DNA of 64,000 nt from Zoogloea sp. (GCF_023150065.1 NZ_JAKLLN010000007.1:1-64000); one strand, 5' to 3'. Numbered from the stretch's first letter, positions 19,062 through 31,002 are shown. Translations and numbers: made by a program. The notes: generated by a model from the letters alone, not told the origin.

Positions 19062-19161
19062 ATACAGAACCCGCCTCAAGGGCGCCGGTCATCCGTCCTA
19101 CAACAATCACGACAGGAGACATCATGGACCATCGAATCGAGAACGGCCGGACAGGGGGGCA

Positions 19162-20043
19162 ATGAGCATGCTTGCCCAGTTCCTGCAATTCCTCTTCTCC
19201 GGCGTCACCGTGGGTGCCACCTATGCGCTGGCCGCCCTTGGCTTCACGCTGATCTACAACGCCAGCAACGTGATCAACTTCGCCCAGGGCGAGTTCATCA
19301 TGCTGGGCGGCATGCTGGCGGTGTTCTTTGTACAGTCTGGCCTGCCCCTGCCGGCCGCGCTGGTGCTGGCCATCCTGGTACCGGCGGTCGTCGGCATCCT
19401 CATCGAAAAGCTGGCCATCGAGCCGGTCAAGGGGGCCGAGACGGTGACCCTGATCATCATCACCATTGGCGCCTCCCTGGTCATCCGCGGCCTCACCGCG
19501 GTGATCTTCGGCAAGGGCACCCACAGCCTGCCGGCCTTCTCGGGCGACGAGCCAATCCAGATCCTCGGTGCCACCCTGATGCCCCAGAGCCTGTGGGTGC
19601 TGGGCGTCACCGCCATCGTGGTGGTGGTGCTGTGGTACTTCTTCAACCGCACCCTCACCGGCAAGGCCATGCTGGCCACCTCCTACAACCGGGTGGCGGC
19701 CGAACTGGTGGGCATCAACACCAACGGGGTGCTGTTCATGAGCTTCGCCATGTCGGCCGCCCTGGGCGCCCTGGGTGGCATCCTGGTCACCCCCATCACC
19801 CTCACTTCCTACGACGCCGGCATCATGATGGGCCTCAAGGGCTTCGTCGCCGCGGTGCTGGGTGGGCTGGGCAACGGGCTCGGCGCGGTGGTGGGCGGGC
19901 TGCTGGTGGGCATTCTGGAGGCCATGGGCGCGGGCTACCTGTCCTCGGCCTACAAGGACGCCATCCCCTTCGTGCTGATCCTCTTCATCCTCTTCTTCAT
20001 GCCCCGCGGCCTGTTTGGCGCCCGGGTCACCGACCGGGTGTAA
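19162..20043 (+). CDS. livH: ABC transporter permease LivH-type
   Basis: A 293-residue integral membrane permease of the branched-chain amino acid/aromatic acid uptake family. Hydrophobic segments run through the whole chain, starting at FLQFLFSGVTVGATYALAALGF. The GLKGFVAAVLGGLGN segment is the ATPase-contact (EAA-like) region of LivH proteins. It starts an operon livH-livM-livG-livF that follows a terminator. With the binding protein encoded in the paa operon, it probably imports phenylacetate or other aromatic acids (inference). Confidence 0.93.
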   Translation: MSMLAQFLQFLFSGVTVGATYALAALGFTLIYNASNVINFAQGEFIMLGGMLAVFFVQSGLPLPAALVLAILVPAVVGILIEKLAIEPVKGAETVTLIIITIGASLVIRGLTAVIFGKGTHSLPAFSGDEPIQILGATLMPQSLWVLGVTAIVVVVLWYFFNRTLTGKAMLATSYNRVAAELVGINTNGVLFMSFAMSAALGALGGILVTPITLTSYDAGIMMGLKGFVAAVLGGLGNGLGAVVGGLLVGILEAMGAGYLSSAYKDAIPFVLILFILFFMPRGLFGARVTDRV

Positions 20044-20045
20044 AC

Positions 20046-20978
20046 ATGCGCAACCGTGCTTACAACGGGCTCTACGTCGTCATCGCGATCCTCGTCGTGC
20101 TGCCCTTCGTGCTGCCCAACAGCTTCTATCTCGACCTGGCCATCCGCATGGCCATCAACGCGGTCATCGTGCTGGGCCTCAATCTGTTGATCGGCTTTGC
20201 CGGGCAGATCAGCCTGGGGCACGCCGGCTTCCTGGGCATCGGCGCCTACGCCTCGGCGGTGCTGCCCACCCACTTCGGCTGGCATCCGGTGCTGGCCATG
20301 GTGGCCGGCGCGGTGGCCACCGGCGTGCTGGCGGCCCTGGTGGCGCGGCCGATCTTCAAGCTCAAGGGCAATTACCTGGCCATGGCCACCCTGGGCCTGG
20401 GCATCATCCTCAGCATCGCCCTGCGCAACGAGGCCCAATGGACCGGCGGCCCCGACGGCATGCCGGTGCCGGCCTTCGGCGTGTTCGGCTTCGAGCTGTC
20501 CAGCGACAAGCACTGGTACTGGGTGGTGGCGATCCTGCTGTCGGTGAGCGTGTGGGCCTCCCTCAACCTCATCGACTCGCCCTTCGGCCGGGCGCTGCGG
20601 GCGCTGCATGGTTCCGAGGTGGCGTCGCGGGTGGTTGGCGTGGATGTGGTGCGTTACAAGGTCTCCATCTTCGTGCTGTCGGCGGTATTTGCCAGCCTGA
20701 TGGGCAGCATCACCGCCCATTACGTGGGCTTCGTGACCCCCAATCTGGCCGACTTCTTCCACTCCATCGAGCTGGTGACCATGGTGGTGATCGGCGGCAT
20801 GGCTTCGGTATATGGCTCCCTCGTGGGCGCCGTGCTGCTCACCGCCCTGCCTCAGGCCCTGGCCACCTTTGAAGGCTGGGAGACCGTGGTGTTCGGCGCC
20901 ATCCTGATGATCTGCATGATCTTCCTGCCCAAGGGCCTCGTGCCCACGCTGGCGGCGAAGTTCGGCAAGGGGGAATAA
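20046..20978 (+). CDS. livM: ABC transporter permease LivM-type
   Basis: A 310-residue second permease subunit, two bases after livH. It has repeated hydrophobic helices and the LivM signatures LIGFAGQISLGHAGFLGIGAY and VVIGGMASVYGSLVGA (the coupling-helix region). The ATG at 20046 was chosen because it directly follows the livH stop. Much longer reading frames through this region are not coding. It forms a heterodimeric channel with LivH. Confidence 0.93.
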   Translation: MRNRAYNGLYVVIAILVVLPFVLPNSFYLDLAIRMAINAVIVLGLNLLIGFAGQISLGHAGFLGIGAYASAVLPTHFGWHPVLAMVAGAVATGVLAALVARPIFKLKGNYLAMATLGLGIILSIALRNEAQWTGGPDGMPVPAFGVFGFELSSDKHWYWVVAILLSVSVWASLNLIDSPFGRALRALHGSEVASRVVGVDVVRYKVSIFVLSAVFASLMGSITAHYVGFVTPNLADFFHSIELVTMVVIGGMASVYGSLVGAVLLTALPQALATFEGWETVVFGAILMICMIFLPKGLVPTLAAKFGKGE

Positions 20979-20982
20979 CACT

Positions 20983-21744
<762 letters not shown>

Positions 21745-21762
21745 GATCGAGGAAGAACAAAG

Positions 21763-23073
21763 ATGGAAGCACTCCGCATCATCAAGGACGAGCACCGCAA
21801 CCTGTGGCGTCTCGCCATCACCCTCGATCAGGTCATCGGGGAAATGCAGCAGGCCAACAAGGCCGACCCGGCCTTCATCAGCTCGGTGCTCGACTACTTC
21901 GAGCACTTCATGGACGGCTGCCACCACCGCAAGGAAGACGAGCACCTCTTCCGTCTTCTGCGCCTGCGCAGCGATGCCGCCGCCCCCTTGCTGGATCGCC
22001 TGCAGGCCGAGCACCGCAACGCGCCCCACAACCTGGCAGCCCTGCGCCAGCGCCTGGCAGACGTGCAGTCCGGCCGCGGGACGGTGCAGGACCTCACCGA
22101 TGCCCTGCGCCGCTACATCGACGAGCAGAAGGCCCACATCCGCGCCGAGGAGCAGGACATCTACCCCCTCGCCCGGGACGTGCTCACCCCGGACGACTGG
22201 GCCGAGATCGACAAGGCTTTTCTGGACAACGACGACCCCGTCTTCGGGCAGGAAGCCCGGGCCGAATTCCGCGAACTCTTCCACAAGGTGGCCAGCCTGG
22301 CCCCCGTGTCGGTGGGCCTGGGTGGAGCGACGGCCGGCGAGCTGCAGCCGGCCGACGCCCCGGCCGATGTGCTGCTCAAGGTGGAAGGCCTGGAGAGCTG
22401 TTACGGCCGCATCAAGGCCCTCAAGGGCATCAGCCTCGAAGTGCGCCGGGGCGAGACGGTGGCCCTGGTGGGCGCCAATGGCGCCGGCAAGACCACCTTC
22501 CTGCGCAGCCTGTCGGGTGTGCAGCCCATGAGCGCCGGGCGGATCAGCTTTGACGGGGAAGACATCTCGAAGCTCCGCTCCGACATGCGCATGCGCCGGG
22601 GCATCTGCCAGTCGCCCGAGGGGCGCCAGGTGTTCGGCCCCCTGTCCATCGAGGACAACCTGCGCCTGGGCGCCTACACCCAGCCCAAGGAGCAGGTGGA
22701 GGGTGACCTGGAGAAAATCTACGCCATGTTCCCCATCCTCAAGGAGAAGCGGAAGCTGCCGGCAGGCACCCTCTCGGGCGGTCAGCAGCAGATGCTGGCC
22801 ATCGGCCGCGCCCTGATGGGGCGCCCCAAACTGCTGCTGCTGGACGAACCCTCCATGGGCCTGGCCCCGCTGCTGGTGGAGGAAGTCTTCAACGTAGTGA
22901 AGGCCCTCAAGGCCCAGGGCATGAGCATCATCCTGGCCGAGCAGAACGCCTTCTCGGCCCTCGCCATCGCCGACCGGGGCTATGTGCTGGAAACCGGCAC
23001 CATCACCCTCAGCGGCAGCGGCCGGGAGCTCATCGAAGACGAACAGGTGCGGGCGGCCTACCTGGGGATGTAA
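21763..23073 (+). CDS. livF: Hemerythrin-LivF fusion: hemerythrin HHE domain joined to ABC ATPase
   Basis: A 436-residue protein. Residues 1 to about 180 form a hemerythrin/HHE four-helix domain with a full set of candidate diiron ligands: H11, H54-x-x-x-E58, H84 and H125-x-x-x-E129. A short Ala/Pro-rich linker (about 185-203) leads into a complete LivF ATPase: Walker A GANGAGKTT at 237-245, signature LSGGQ at 337-341, Walker B LLLLDEP to 363, and AEQN at 392-395 where LivF proteins usually have EQN. Ordinary LivF is about 235 residues, so the N-terminal domain is an added module. A GAGGAA site precedes the ATG, and no start or stop signal separates the two parts. An oxygen- or iron-responsive control of uptake is inferred. 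Confidence 0.93.
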   Translation: MEALRIIKDEHRNLWRLAITLDQVIGEMQQANKADPAFISSVLDYFEHFMDGCHHRKEDEHLFRLLRLRSDAAAPLLDRLQAEHRNAPHNLAALRQRLADVQSGRGTVQDLTDALRRYIDEQKAHIRAEEQDIYPLARDVLTPDDWAEIDKAFLDNDDPVFGQEARAEFRELFHKVASLAPVSVGLGGATAGELQPADAPADVLLKVEGLESCYGRIKALKGISLEVRRGETVALVGANGAGKTTFLRSLSGVQPMSAGRISFDGEDISKLRSDMRMRRGICQSPEGRQVFGPLSIEDNLRLGAYTQPKEQVEGDLEKIYAMFPILKEKRKLPAGTLSGGQQQMLAIGRALMGRPKLLLLDEPSMGLAPLLVEEVFNVVKALKAQGMSIILAEQNAFSALAIADRGYVLETGTITLSGSGRELIEDEQVRAAYLGM

Positions 23074-23122
23074 GCCGGGGTGAAGGATGGCAGGTGAAGG
23101 CCTGCCGATCTTTCAGCGTGTG

Positions 23123-23144
23123 GAGGTCGGATGAATCCGACCTC
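23123..23144. repeat. Perfect 10-bp inverted repeat between convergent genes
   Basis: GAGGTCGGAT and ATCCGACCTC flank a GA spacer between the convergent livF fusion and the ABC ATPase gene. There is no T-run. It could act as a bidirectional transcription barrier or be a REP-like element. Confidence 0.6.
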
Positions 23145-23170
23145 GGACCTCGCGGTCAGGCTCCCCTGGT

Positions 23171-25195
<2,025 letters not shown>

Positions 25196-25353
25196 CGCAA
25201 AGAAAACGGACCGCGCTGCGGCCCGTTCAAGTGCGGCCCCGGGGCATCACGTCTGCATGACACCCGGGCCCGTTGAGGCGAACGATCAAAGGGGATTCTG
25301 CCCGACATGCGGCCCACACAAGGCGCCAGACCGGCAGAACCGCTCCCATACCC

Positions 25354-25833
25354 TCAGTGGTGGTGACCACCCTCGCCATGCACATGGCCGTGGCCGATCT
25401 CTTCGGCGCTGGCGGTGCGGACTTCCTTGACGGTGATGTCGAAGATCAGCGCGGTGCCGGCCAGGGGATGGTTGCCATCCACGACCACCTTGCCGTCGGC
25501 GATGTCGGTGATGCGATAGACCACATCCTCTTCGCCGTCTTCACCAACGCGCTCGAAGGACATGCCGACTTCGATGTTGTCGGGGAACAGGGAAGCCTCT
25601 TCCACCAGCACCAGCTCTTCGTCGTACTCGCCGAAGGCATCTTCCGGCAGCAGCTTGACCTTGGTGTTGTCGCCGACCTTCTTGCCGTGCAGGGCCTCCT
25701 CGATCACCGCAAAGATGCCGTCGTAACCGCCATGCAGGTACACCAGCGGGTGCTGGCCGTCGTCGATCATGTTGCCTTCCGGATCGGTGACCGTGTAGTT
25801 AAGCGTGACGACCGTGTTCTTGGCGATTTCCAT
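25354..25833 (-). CDS. slyD: FKBP-type peptidyl-prolyl isomerase SlyD
   Basis: A 159-residue FKBP with an inserted IF chaperone domain and a histidine-rich tail (GHGHVHGEGGHHH) that can bind Ni or Zn, as in SlyD. It begins MEIAKNTVVTLNYTVTDPEG, the family opening. The ribosome site AAGGA lies inside the end of the peroxiredoxin gene, and the two coding regions overlap by 35 bases. It acts in cytoplasmic protein folding and possibly in metal supply for hydrogenases or urease. Confidence 0.94.
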   Translation of the reverse strand: MEIAKNTVVTLNYTVTDPEGNMIDDGQHPLVYLHGGYDGIFAVIEEALHGKKVGDNTKVKLLPEDAFGEYDEELVLVEEASLFPDNIEVGMSFERVGEDGEEDVVYRITDIADGKVVVDGNHPLAGTALIFDITVKEVRTASAEEIGHGHVHGEGGHHH

Positions 25834-26386
25834 TTACATTCCTTGAGTTGAGCTGCTTGATCAGCTGGAAGACTTCGGCGGCATGGCCGCGCGGATTGAT
25901 ATCGTGCAGTACGTGCTGCAAAACCCCATCGGCAGAGATGATGAAGGTCGAGCGGCGCACATTGCGTTTCATGACCCCATTCACCAGCGCCGACTGCCAC
26001 ACCCCGTAGAGCCTGCACACTTCGCCCTCCTCATCGGAGAGCAGCTCGACCGACAGGCCGTGCTCATCGCGAAAATCCGCATGAGTCAGGCAGTCATCGG
26101 GGCTTATGCCGACCACGATGCACTTTTCCTGCTCGAAATCGGCATCGTGATCGCTGAAGTCGATGGCCTGGCGGGTGCAGCCGGGTGTGTTGTCACGGGG
26201 GTAGAAATACAGGACCACATGATGGGAACCCAGCACCGACGCCAGATCGAACATTTCCATGTCGGCATCGGGCAGGGAAAAGAGCGGGGCCGGCTCGCCT
26301 TCGCGGGGCTCGGCCGGCACGGCTGGGGATTCTAACCGAGCCGCCTTGAGAACTCTACCCGAAGCGTGTTGGGGGCTGACATGCAT
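25799..26386 (-). CDS. Bcp-type thioredoxin-dependent peroxiredoxin
   Basis: A 195-residue AhpC/TSA-family protein with the peroxidatic cysteine C70 in FYPRDNTPGCTRQA. The usual Bcp resolving cysteine five residues later is absent; another cysteine is at 89, so the recycling mechanism is unclear. It reduces hydroperoxides in the cytoplasm. The start at 26386 has a GGAGGAG site. The N-terminus has about 25 residues before the conserved domain. It overlaps slyD by 35 bases and is divergent from lexA. Confidence 0.88.
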   Translation of the reverse strand: MHVSPQHASGRVLKAARLESPAVPAEPREGEPAPLFSLPDADMEMFDLASVLGSHHVVLYFYPRDNTPGCTRQAIDFSDHDADFEQEKCIVVGISPDDCLTHADFRDEHGLSVELLSDEEGEVCRLYGVWQSALVNGVMKRNVRRSTFIISADGVLQHVLHDINPRGHAAEVFQLIKQLNSRNVNGNRQEHGRHA

Positions 26387-26637
26387 GAAGATCTCCTCCG
26401 GGGGCTGTGGGCTCTGGCGTGAACCCTGGCTGATTGGGCGATACGACTTGCGCTGTTCTCTGTTCTTGTCTTTTTGTGTTTCGGCCGCCACGGCGGCGGC
26501 ACGCTTTTTAGCCTGCGTCCTTGAAGGGATAGCCCATGGGGGCCGGGGCCTCAAGGGAATTATGGTTTGCGTTTGACGTTTATCACGGCCCGATGCGCCT
26601 TTGCGCAAGGATGCGACAACTTGCGATTGGCGCAAAC

Positions 26638-26653
26638 CTGTATAAAATTACAC
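26638..26653. promoter_or_regulatory. LexA box of lexA
   Basis: CTGT-N8-ACAC (CTGTATAAAATTACAC) matches the CTGT-N8-ACAG consensus at 7 of 8 arm bases and overlaps a TATAAA -10-like hexamer, 20 bases before the lexA start. This is consistent with autorepression. Confidence 0.7.
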
Positions 26654-26672
26654 AAACCCTACAGGAGTCCCC

Positions 26673-27275
26673 ATGTCAGACATGCTCACCCCCCGTCAGC
26701 AGGAGATCCTGCAACTCATCCGCGATACCGTCGAGCAGGAAGGGCGCCCCCCCACCCGGGCCGAGATCTGCACTGCCTTCGGCTTCCGCTCTCCCAACGC
26801 GGCGGAAACCCACCTCCGCGCCCTCGCCGCCAAGGGTGCCATCACCCTTGAAGAAGGCCGTGCCCGGGGCATCCGCCTGATGGAAGCCCTCGGCCTGCCC
26901 CTGATCGGCCGGGTCGCTGCCGGCAGCCCCATTCTCGCCGCCGAACACGTCCAGGGCCGCTACCAGGTGGACCCCGGTCTGTTCTCCCCCCGCGCCGACT
27001 ACCTGCTGAAAGTGCGCGGCATGAGCATGCGCGACGCCGGCATCCTCGATGGCGACCTGCTGGCCGTCCATCGCACCAGCGAGGTCCGCAACGGCCAGAT
27101 CGTCGTCGCCCGTGTGGAAGACGAAGTCACCGTCAAGCGCCTGGCCCGCAAAGGGCCGATCGTCGAGCTGCTCCCCGCCAACCCGGAGTTCGAGCCCATC
27201 GTGGTGGACACCCGCAGCTCGCCCCTGGAGATCGAAGGTCTCGCCGTCGGCCTGATCCGCTCCGATCCCCTCTGA
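26673..27275 (+). CDS. lexA: SOS repressor LexA
   Basis: A 200-residue LexA with an N-terminal winged helix (1 to about 65), autocleavage site A83-G84 and the catalytic dyad S118 and K155. It represses SOS genes until RecA filaments trigger self-cleavage. AGGAG stands seven bases before the ATG. It begins a probable operon lexA-imuA-imuB. The recognisable LexA boxes at 26638 and 50456 show which genes in this window it controls. Confidence 0.97.
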   Translation: MSDMLTPRQQEILQLIRDTVEQEGRPPTRAEICTAFGFRSPNAAETHLRALAAKGAITLEEGRARGIRLMEALGLPLIGRVAAGSPILAAEHVQGRYQVDPGLFSPRADYLLKVRGMSMRDAGILDGDLLAVHRTSEVRNGQIVVARVEDEVTVKRLARKGPIVELLPANPEFEPIVVDTRSSPLEIEGLAVGLIRSDPL

Positions 27276-27297
27276 GTCCTTCGGCGCCCCCAGCACC

Positions 27298-28089
27298 ATG
27301 GCCACCCCGGCAGCCCTCTCCGCCAGCGCCCTGGCCGCCCTCGACCACCTGGTCTGGCGGGGTGACCGGCTGGCCACCGAAGCGGCCCCCGGGCGGCCCA
27401 CCGGCCACCCGGATCTCGACGCCGTGCTGCCCGGTGGCGGATGGCCCGCCGGCGCCCTCACCGAACTGCTGATCCCCCATTTCGGCGTCGGCGAACTGGG
27501 GCTCCTGCTGCCCCAGCTCTGCAATATTCCCGCCGGGCGCTGGGGCGTGTGCATCGCCCCGCCCGGCCTGCCCTACGCCCCGGCCCTCGCTGCGGCCGGC
27601 GTCCCTCTCGGGCGGCTGCTGCTGGTGCACGCCGAAAGCCCGGCCCATGCCCGCTGGGCCTGCCGCCAGGCCCTGGCCTCACGCAGCTGCGAAATCGTCC
27701 TGCTGTGGCTGGCCGAGGCCGACATGGCCGCCCTGCGCCGCCTGCAGCTGGCCGCAGAAGACAGCGGCACTCCCCTGATCCTGCTGCGCCCTGCCCACGT
27801 CGCCGCCCAGGCCTCCCCGGCCGTACTGCGTCTGGGGCTGAGTGCCGACCGGGGTGGCCTCCAGGTCCGCGTCCTCAAGCGCCGCGGCCCCCTGCTGGCC
27901 GCCCCCCTGCATCTCCCGCTGCCCTGGCCCGGCCTCACGCCCCGACCTGATGCTCCCCTGTCGGAAGGACACTCCCCGGGCGTGCCCCCCTCCCGCCTTC
28001 CTCCCAACACCAACGCCTCCGTCCATGCTCTGGTGCGCCCTCGTCCTGCCCGATCTGGCCCTGCAAGTCTTCACGCGGGGGCGCAGTGA
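27298..28089 (+). CDS. imuA: SOS mutagenesis accessory protein ImuA (SulA-like/RecA-like)
   Basis: A 263-residue ImuA homologue. It opens with the conserved GHPDLDAVLPGGGWPAGALTEL block, a RecA/SulA-like core lacking an obvious functional Walker A, followed by a proline-rich C-terminal tail of low conservation. It acts with ImuB and DnaE2 (ImuC) in damage-induced translesion synthesis. It lies 22 bases after lexA and overlaps imuB by 65 bases, so co-transcription under the lexA promoter is likely. Confidence 0.88.
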   Translation: MATPAALSASALAALDHLVWRGDRLATEAAPGRPTGHPDLDAVLPGGGWPAGALTELLIPHFGVGELGLLLPQLCNIPAGRWGVCIAPPGLPYAPALAAAGVPLGRLLLVHAESPAHARWACRQALASRSCEIVLLWLAEADMAALRRLQLAAEDSGTPLILLRPAHVAAQASPAVLRLGLSADRGGLQVRVLKRRGPLLAAPLHLPLPWPGLTPRPDAPLSEGHSPGVPPSRLPPNTNASVHALVRPRPARSGPASLHAGAQ

Positions 28090-29497
28090 CGCCGCCCCGC
28101 TGGCCATTCTCGGCCCCCGCCCGCAACTCCGCGTGGTGGCTGCGGATCCGACGGCAATGGCATGCGGCGTGGCGCCGGGGATCAGCCGCGCCAGTGCTCT
28201 GGCCCTAGCCCCCGGCTTGCACCTGCAGGAACGCACTCCCGCCCTCGAAGACGCCGCCCTGATCGACATCGCCACCTGGGCGGGTCGCTTCACCTCCAGC
28301 ATCAGCCTCGATCCACCCGACACCCTGCTGCTCGAAATCCAGGCCAGCCTGCGGCTCTTCGGCGGGCTCGCGCCCCTCTGCGCAGCCATCGCGGAGAACC
28401 TGGAAGAGCTCGGCTTTGCCGGACAACTGGCTGTCGCCCCCACACCGCTGGCCGCACGCTGGCTGGCCCGCTGCGCCCCGGGCAGTCTGATCGATTCGAA
28501 CGCCAGCCTGGCCGTCGCCCTCGACCCCCTGCCCGTGGCCGTCCTGGGCGATGGCCACGACGCGGCAACACCGGCCAGCCTGGACCTGCTCACCGGCATC
28601 GGCGCCCACGTGCTGGCCGACGTGCGGCGCCTGCCCCGCAGCGGCCTGGCCCGGCGCCATGCCCGGGCTGTCACCGCACAGCTCGATCGGGCCTACGCCC
28701 GCGTCCCCGACCCGCGCCCCTGGTTCGTCCCCCCCGAACGCTACGCCGCCCGCCTGCCCCTGCCGGCCCCCACCGACCAGGTGGACACCCTGCTGTTCGG
28801 CGTACGGCGTCTGCTCACCGGTCTCTCCGGCTGGCTGGACGCCCGCCAGGCCGGGCTGGAGCGCTTCACCCTGGTGCTCGAATACGAACGCCACCGTCAG
28901 GGCCATGAAGGCCGTGAGGAACCCCACGAGATCGTGCTGGGCGCCCTGTCCCGGGACATGGCCCGCTGCCAGCTGCTGGCCCGCGAGCACCTCACCCGCA
29001 GCCCCCTGCCCGCCCCCGTGGATGCCCTGCGCCTGGAGGCCGACGCCCCCAGGCTGCTCACCCCGCCCCGCAGCGATCTTTTCGATGGCGACGACGGACG
29101 GCAGGGCGACCCGGGCCTGCTCCTCGCCACCCTGCGCGCACGCCTGGGCCATGATGCAGTGCGCTGCCTGGCTGCCCATCCAGACCACCGCCCCGAGCGA
29201 GCCTGGCGCTGGATCGACCCGCCGCCCGAGCGCAATGTCACCCCCGCCGGCCTCCCTGACCTGCCCTCATCACCCCGCCCCCTGTGGCTGCTGGCAACCC
29301 CACGGCCCATCGCTCGCCCCGCAACAGAGAACCTGCTCGCCGGCCCCGAGCGCATCGAGGCCGGCTGGTGGGACGGGCCCGAGGCCACAGTCAATCGGGA
29401 CTACTTCGTCGCCCGCAGCCACGACGACAGCCTGGTATGGATCTTCCAGGAGCGTCAGCCCCCCCACGGCTGGTTCGTCCATGGCTATTTCAGCTGA
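28025..29497 (+). CDS. imuB: ImuB, inactive Y-family polymerase adaptor
   Basis: A 490-residue Y-family DNA polymerase homologue. The palm region where active enzymes have an SxDE motif reads TLLLEIQASLRLFGG, so the metal-binding acidic pair is missing, as in ImuB proteins. It works as the hub of the mutasome, linking the beta clamp, ImuA and DnaE2. The start at 28025 (MLWCALVLPDLALQ) matches the family N-terminus. The preceding in-frame stretch is a proline-rich shadow of imuA. The partner dnaE2 is 21 kb away at 50479. Confidence 0.9.
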   Translation: MLWCALVLPDLALQVFTRGRSDAAPLAILGPRPQLRVVAADPTAMACGVAPGISRASALALAPGLHLQERTPALEDAALIDIATWAGRFTSSISLDPPDTLLLEIQASLRLFGGLAPLCAAIAENLEELGFAGQLAVAPTPLAARWLARCAPGSLIDSNASLAVALDPLPVAVLGDGHDAATPASLDLLTGIGAHVLADVRRLPRSGLARRHARAVTAQLDRAYARVPDPRPWFVPPERYAARLPLPAPTDQVDTLLFGVRRLLTGLSGWLDARQAGLERFTLVLEYERHRQGHEGREEPHEIVLGALSRDMARCQLLAREHLTRSPLPAPVDALRLEADAPRLLTPPRSDLFDGDDGRQGDPGLLLATLRARLGHDAVRCLAAHPDHRPERAWRWIDPPPERNVTPAGLPDLPSSPRPLWLLATPRPIARPATENLLAGPERIEAGWWDGPEATVNRDYFVARSHDDSLVWIFQERQPPHGWFVHGYFS

Positions 29498-29598
29498 AGA
29501 CGCGTGATTACAGCCATCCACCCGATCGAAGCGACAGAGGCTCTCCGGAGGTTCCGACGCTGACTGGAGCGCCTGCGAGTCGCTACACTACGCCCCCC

Positions 29599-30978
29599 AT
29601 GAGCCACAACACAGCCCACCCCGGCCTTGCCCGCCGCATCATCGACCTCGCCTGGCCGGTTCTGATCGCCCAGCTGTCGTCCATGACCCAGATGGTCAGC
29701 GACACCGTCCTGACCGGCCGCTACGGCACCACCGACCTCGCGGCCGTGGCCGTCGGCAGCGGCATCTACATCTCCATCGTGATGCTGATGGTCGGCATCC
29801 TGCAGGCGGTCTCCCCCACCGTGGCCCATCACGTGGGCGCCGGGCGCAAGGACGCCATCGCGCCGGCGGTACAGCAGGGCTTCTGGCTGGCCCTAGGGCT
29901 GGCCATCCCGGCGGTGCTGTTCCTGCGCCACCCGGACTGGCTGATGCAGCTCTCCGAGATCAGCCCCGAGGTCGAGACCGGAGCCCGGGACTACCTGTCC
30001 ACAATCGCCTGGGGGCTGCCGGCGGTGCTGCTCTACCGCACCTTCTACGCCTTCACCAACGCCCTCGGCCGCACCCGGGTACTGATGGTGATCAGCCTCA
30101 CCACCACGGGCGTGCACATCCCCCTCTCCTGGGCGCTGATCAACGGACACCTGCCGGGAATCCCCGCCCTCGGGGGCAGCGGCTGTGCCGTCTCGAGTGC
30201 CTGCATGGGCTGGCTGGCGCTGCTCTGTGCCGGCCTGCACGTGCTGCGCTCCCCGGCCTATACGGCCTATCCGCTGTTTTCCCGGTGGACACGCCCCCAG
30301 GCCGGGCCCATCGGTGAGCTGCTGCGCCTCGGCCTGCCCATGGGTTTTTCGAGTTTCGTGGAGATCACTGCCTTCACCCTGATCGCCCTGCTGGTAGCCC
30401 GGCTCGGTGCCACGGTGGTGGCCGGGCACCGCATCGTCGGCAATCTGTCGGCCCTCATCTACATGCTGCCCCTGGCCCTGGCCATCGCCACCCTGGTGCT
30501 GGTCGGCCAGGCCCTGGGCGCCCAGGACAGGCATGCCGCCAGGCAGGCGGCGCGGGTCGGCATCCTCCTGGCCACCGGCCTGTCGACCCTGGTCAGCATC
30601 GTTGCCTGGATGTTCCGGGATGCCCTGATGGCGGCCTACACCGCCGATCCGGCGGTGAACAGCCTGGCCGTGTCCCTGGTGATCTACATCTGCCTGTACC
30701 AGTTCTTCGACGCCATCCAGACCGTCGCCGCCCATGCCCTGCGCGGCTACAAGATCACCTTCGGCCCCATGCTCGTGCATACCCTGTGCTTCTGGGGCAT
30801 CGGCCTGGCAGGGGGCTACGGGCTGGCCTACCACGGCCTCGGCAGCCTCCTGCCTCCCCAGGGCGTGGCCGGCTTCTGGCAGGCCTGCGTGCTCAGCAAC
30901 GTGGCCGCTGCGCTGCTCTTCGGCGCGTATCTGCACATCGTCTCGCGTAACGGAGCCCACCCTGTCACAACGGGATAA
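29599..30978 (+). CDS. MATE-family multidrug efflux transporter
   Basis: A 459-residue, twelve-helix membrane protein with two MatE domains (first starting ARRIIDLAWPVLIAQLSSMTQMVSDTVLTGRYG, split here only for reading). Members export cationic drugs by Na+ or H+ antiport. The ATG at 29599 fits the family start. The longer frame upstream overlaps imuB in another frame and is not supported. NorM-like length. The substrate is unknown. Confidence 0.92.
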   Translation: MSHNTAHPGLARRIIDLAWPVLIAQLSSMTQMVSDTVLTGRYGTTDLAAVAVGSGIYISIVMLMVGILQAVSPTVAHHVGAGRKDAIAPAVQQGFWLALGLAIPAVLFLRHPDWLMQLSEISPEVETGARDYLSTIAWGLPAVLLYRTFYAFTNALGRTRVLMVISLTTTGVHIPLSWALINGHLPGIPALGGSGCAVSSACMGWLALLCAGLHVLRSPAYTAYPLFSRWTRPQAGPIGELLRLGLPMGFSSFVEITAFTLIALLVARLGATVVAGHRIVGNLSALIYMLPLALAIATLVLVGQALGAQDRHAARQAARVGILLATGLSTLVSIVAWMFRDALMAAYTADPAVNSLAVSLVIYICLYQFFDAIQTVAAHALRGYKITFGPMLVHTLCFWGIGLAGGYGLAYHGLGSLLPPQGVAGFWQACVLSNVAAALLFGAYLHIVSRNGAHPVTTG

Positions 30979-31002
30979 CAGGCCGGCCCCACACTTCGTA
31001 CC

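Noticed and set aside
18873-20978. A 701-codon frame running from before livH to the end of livM
   Set aside because: Only the last 310 codons (from 20046) are LivM; the upstream part is an out-of-frame reading through livH.
21763-22340. The hemerythrin part as a separate gene from livF
   Set aside because: The frame is continuous and there is no stop. The only potential starts near the domain border lack a ribosome site, so a fusion is the simplest reading.
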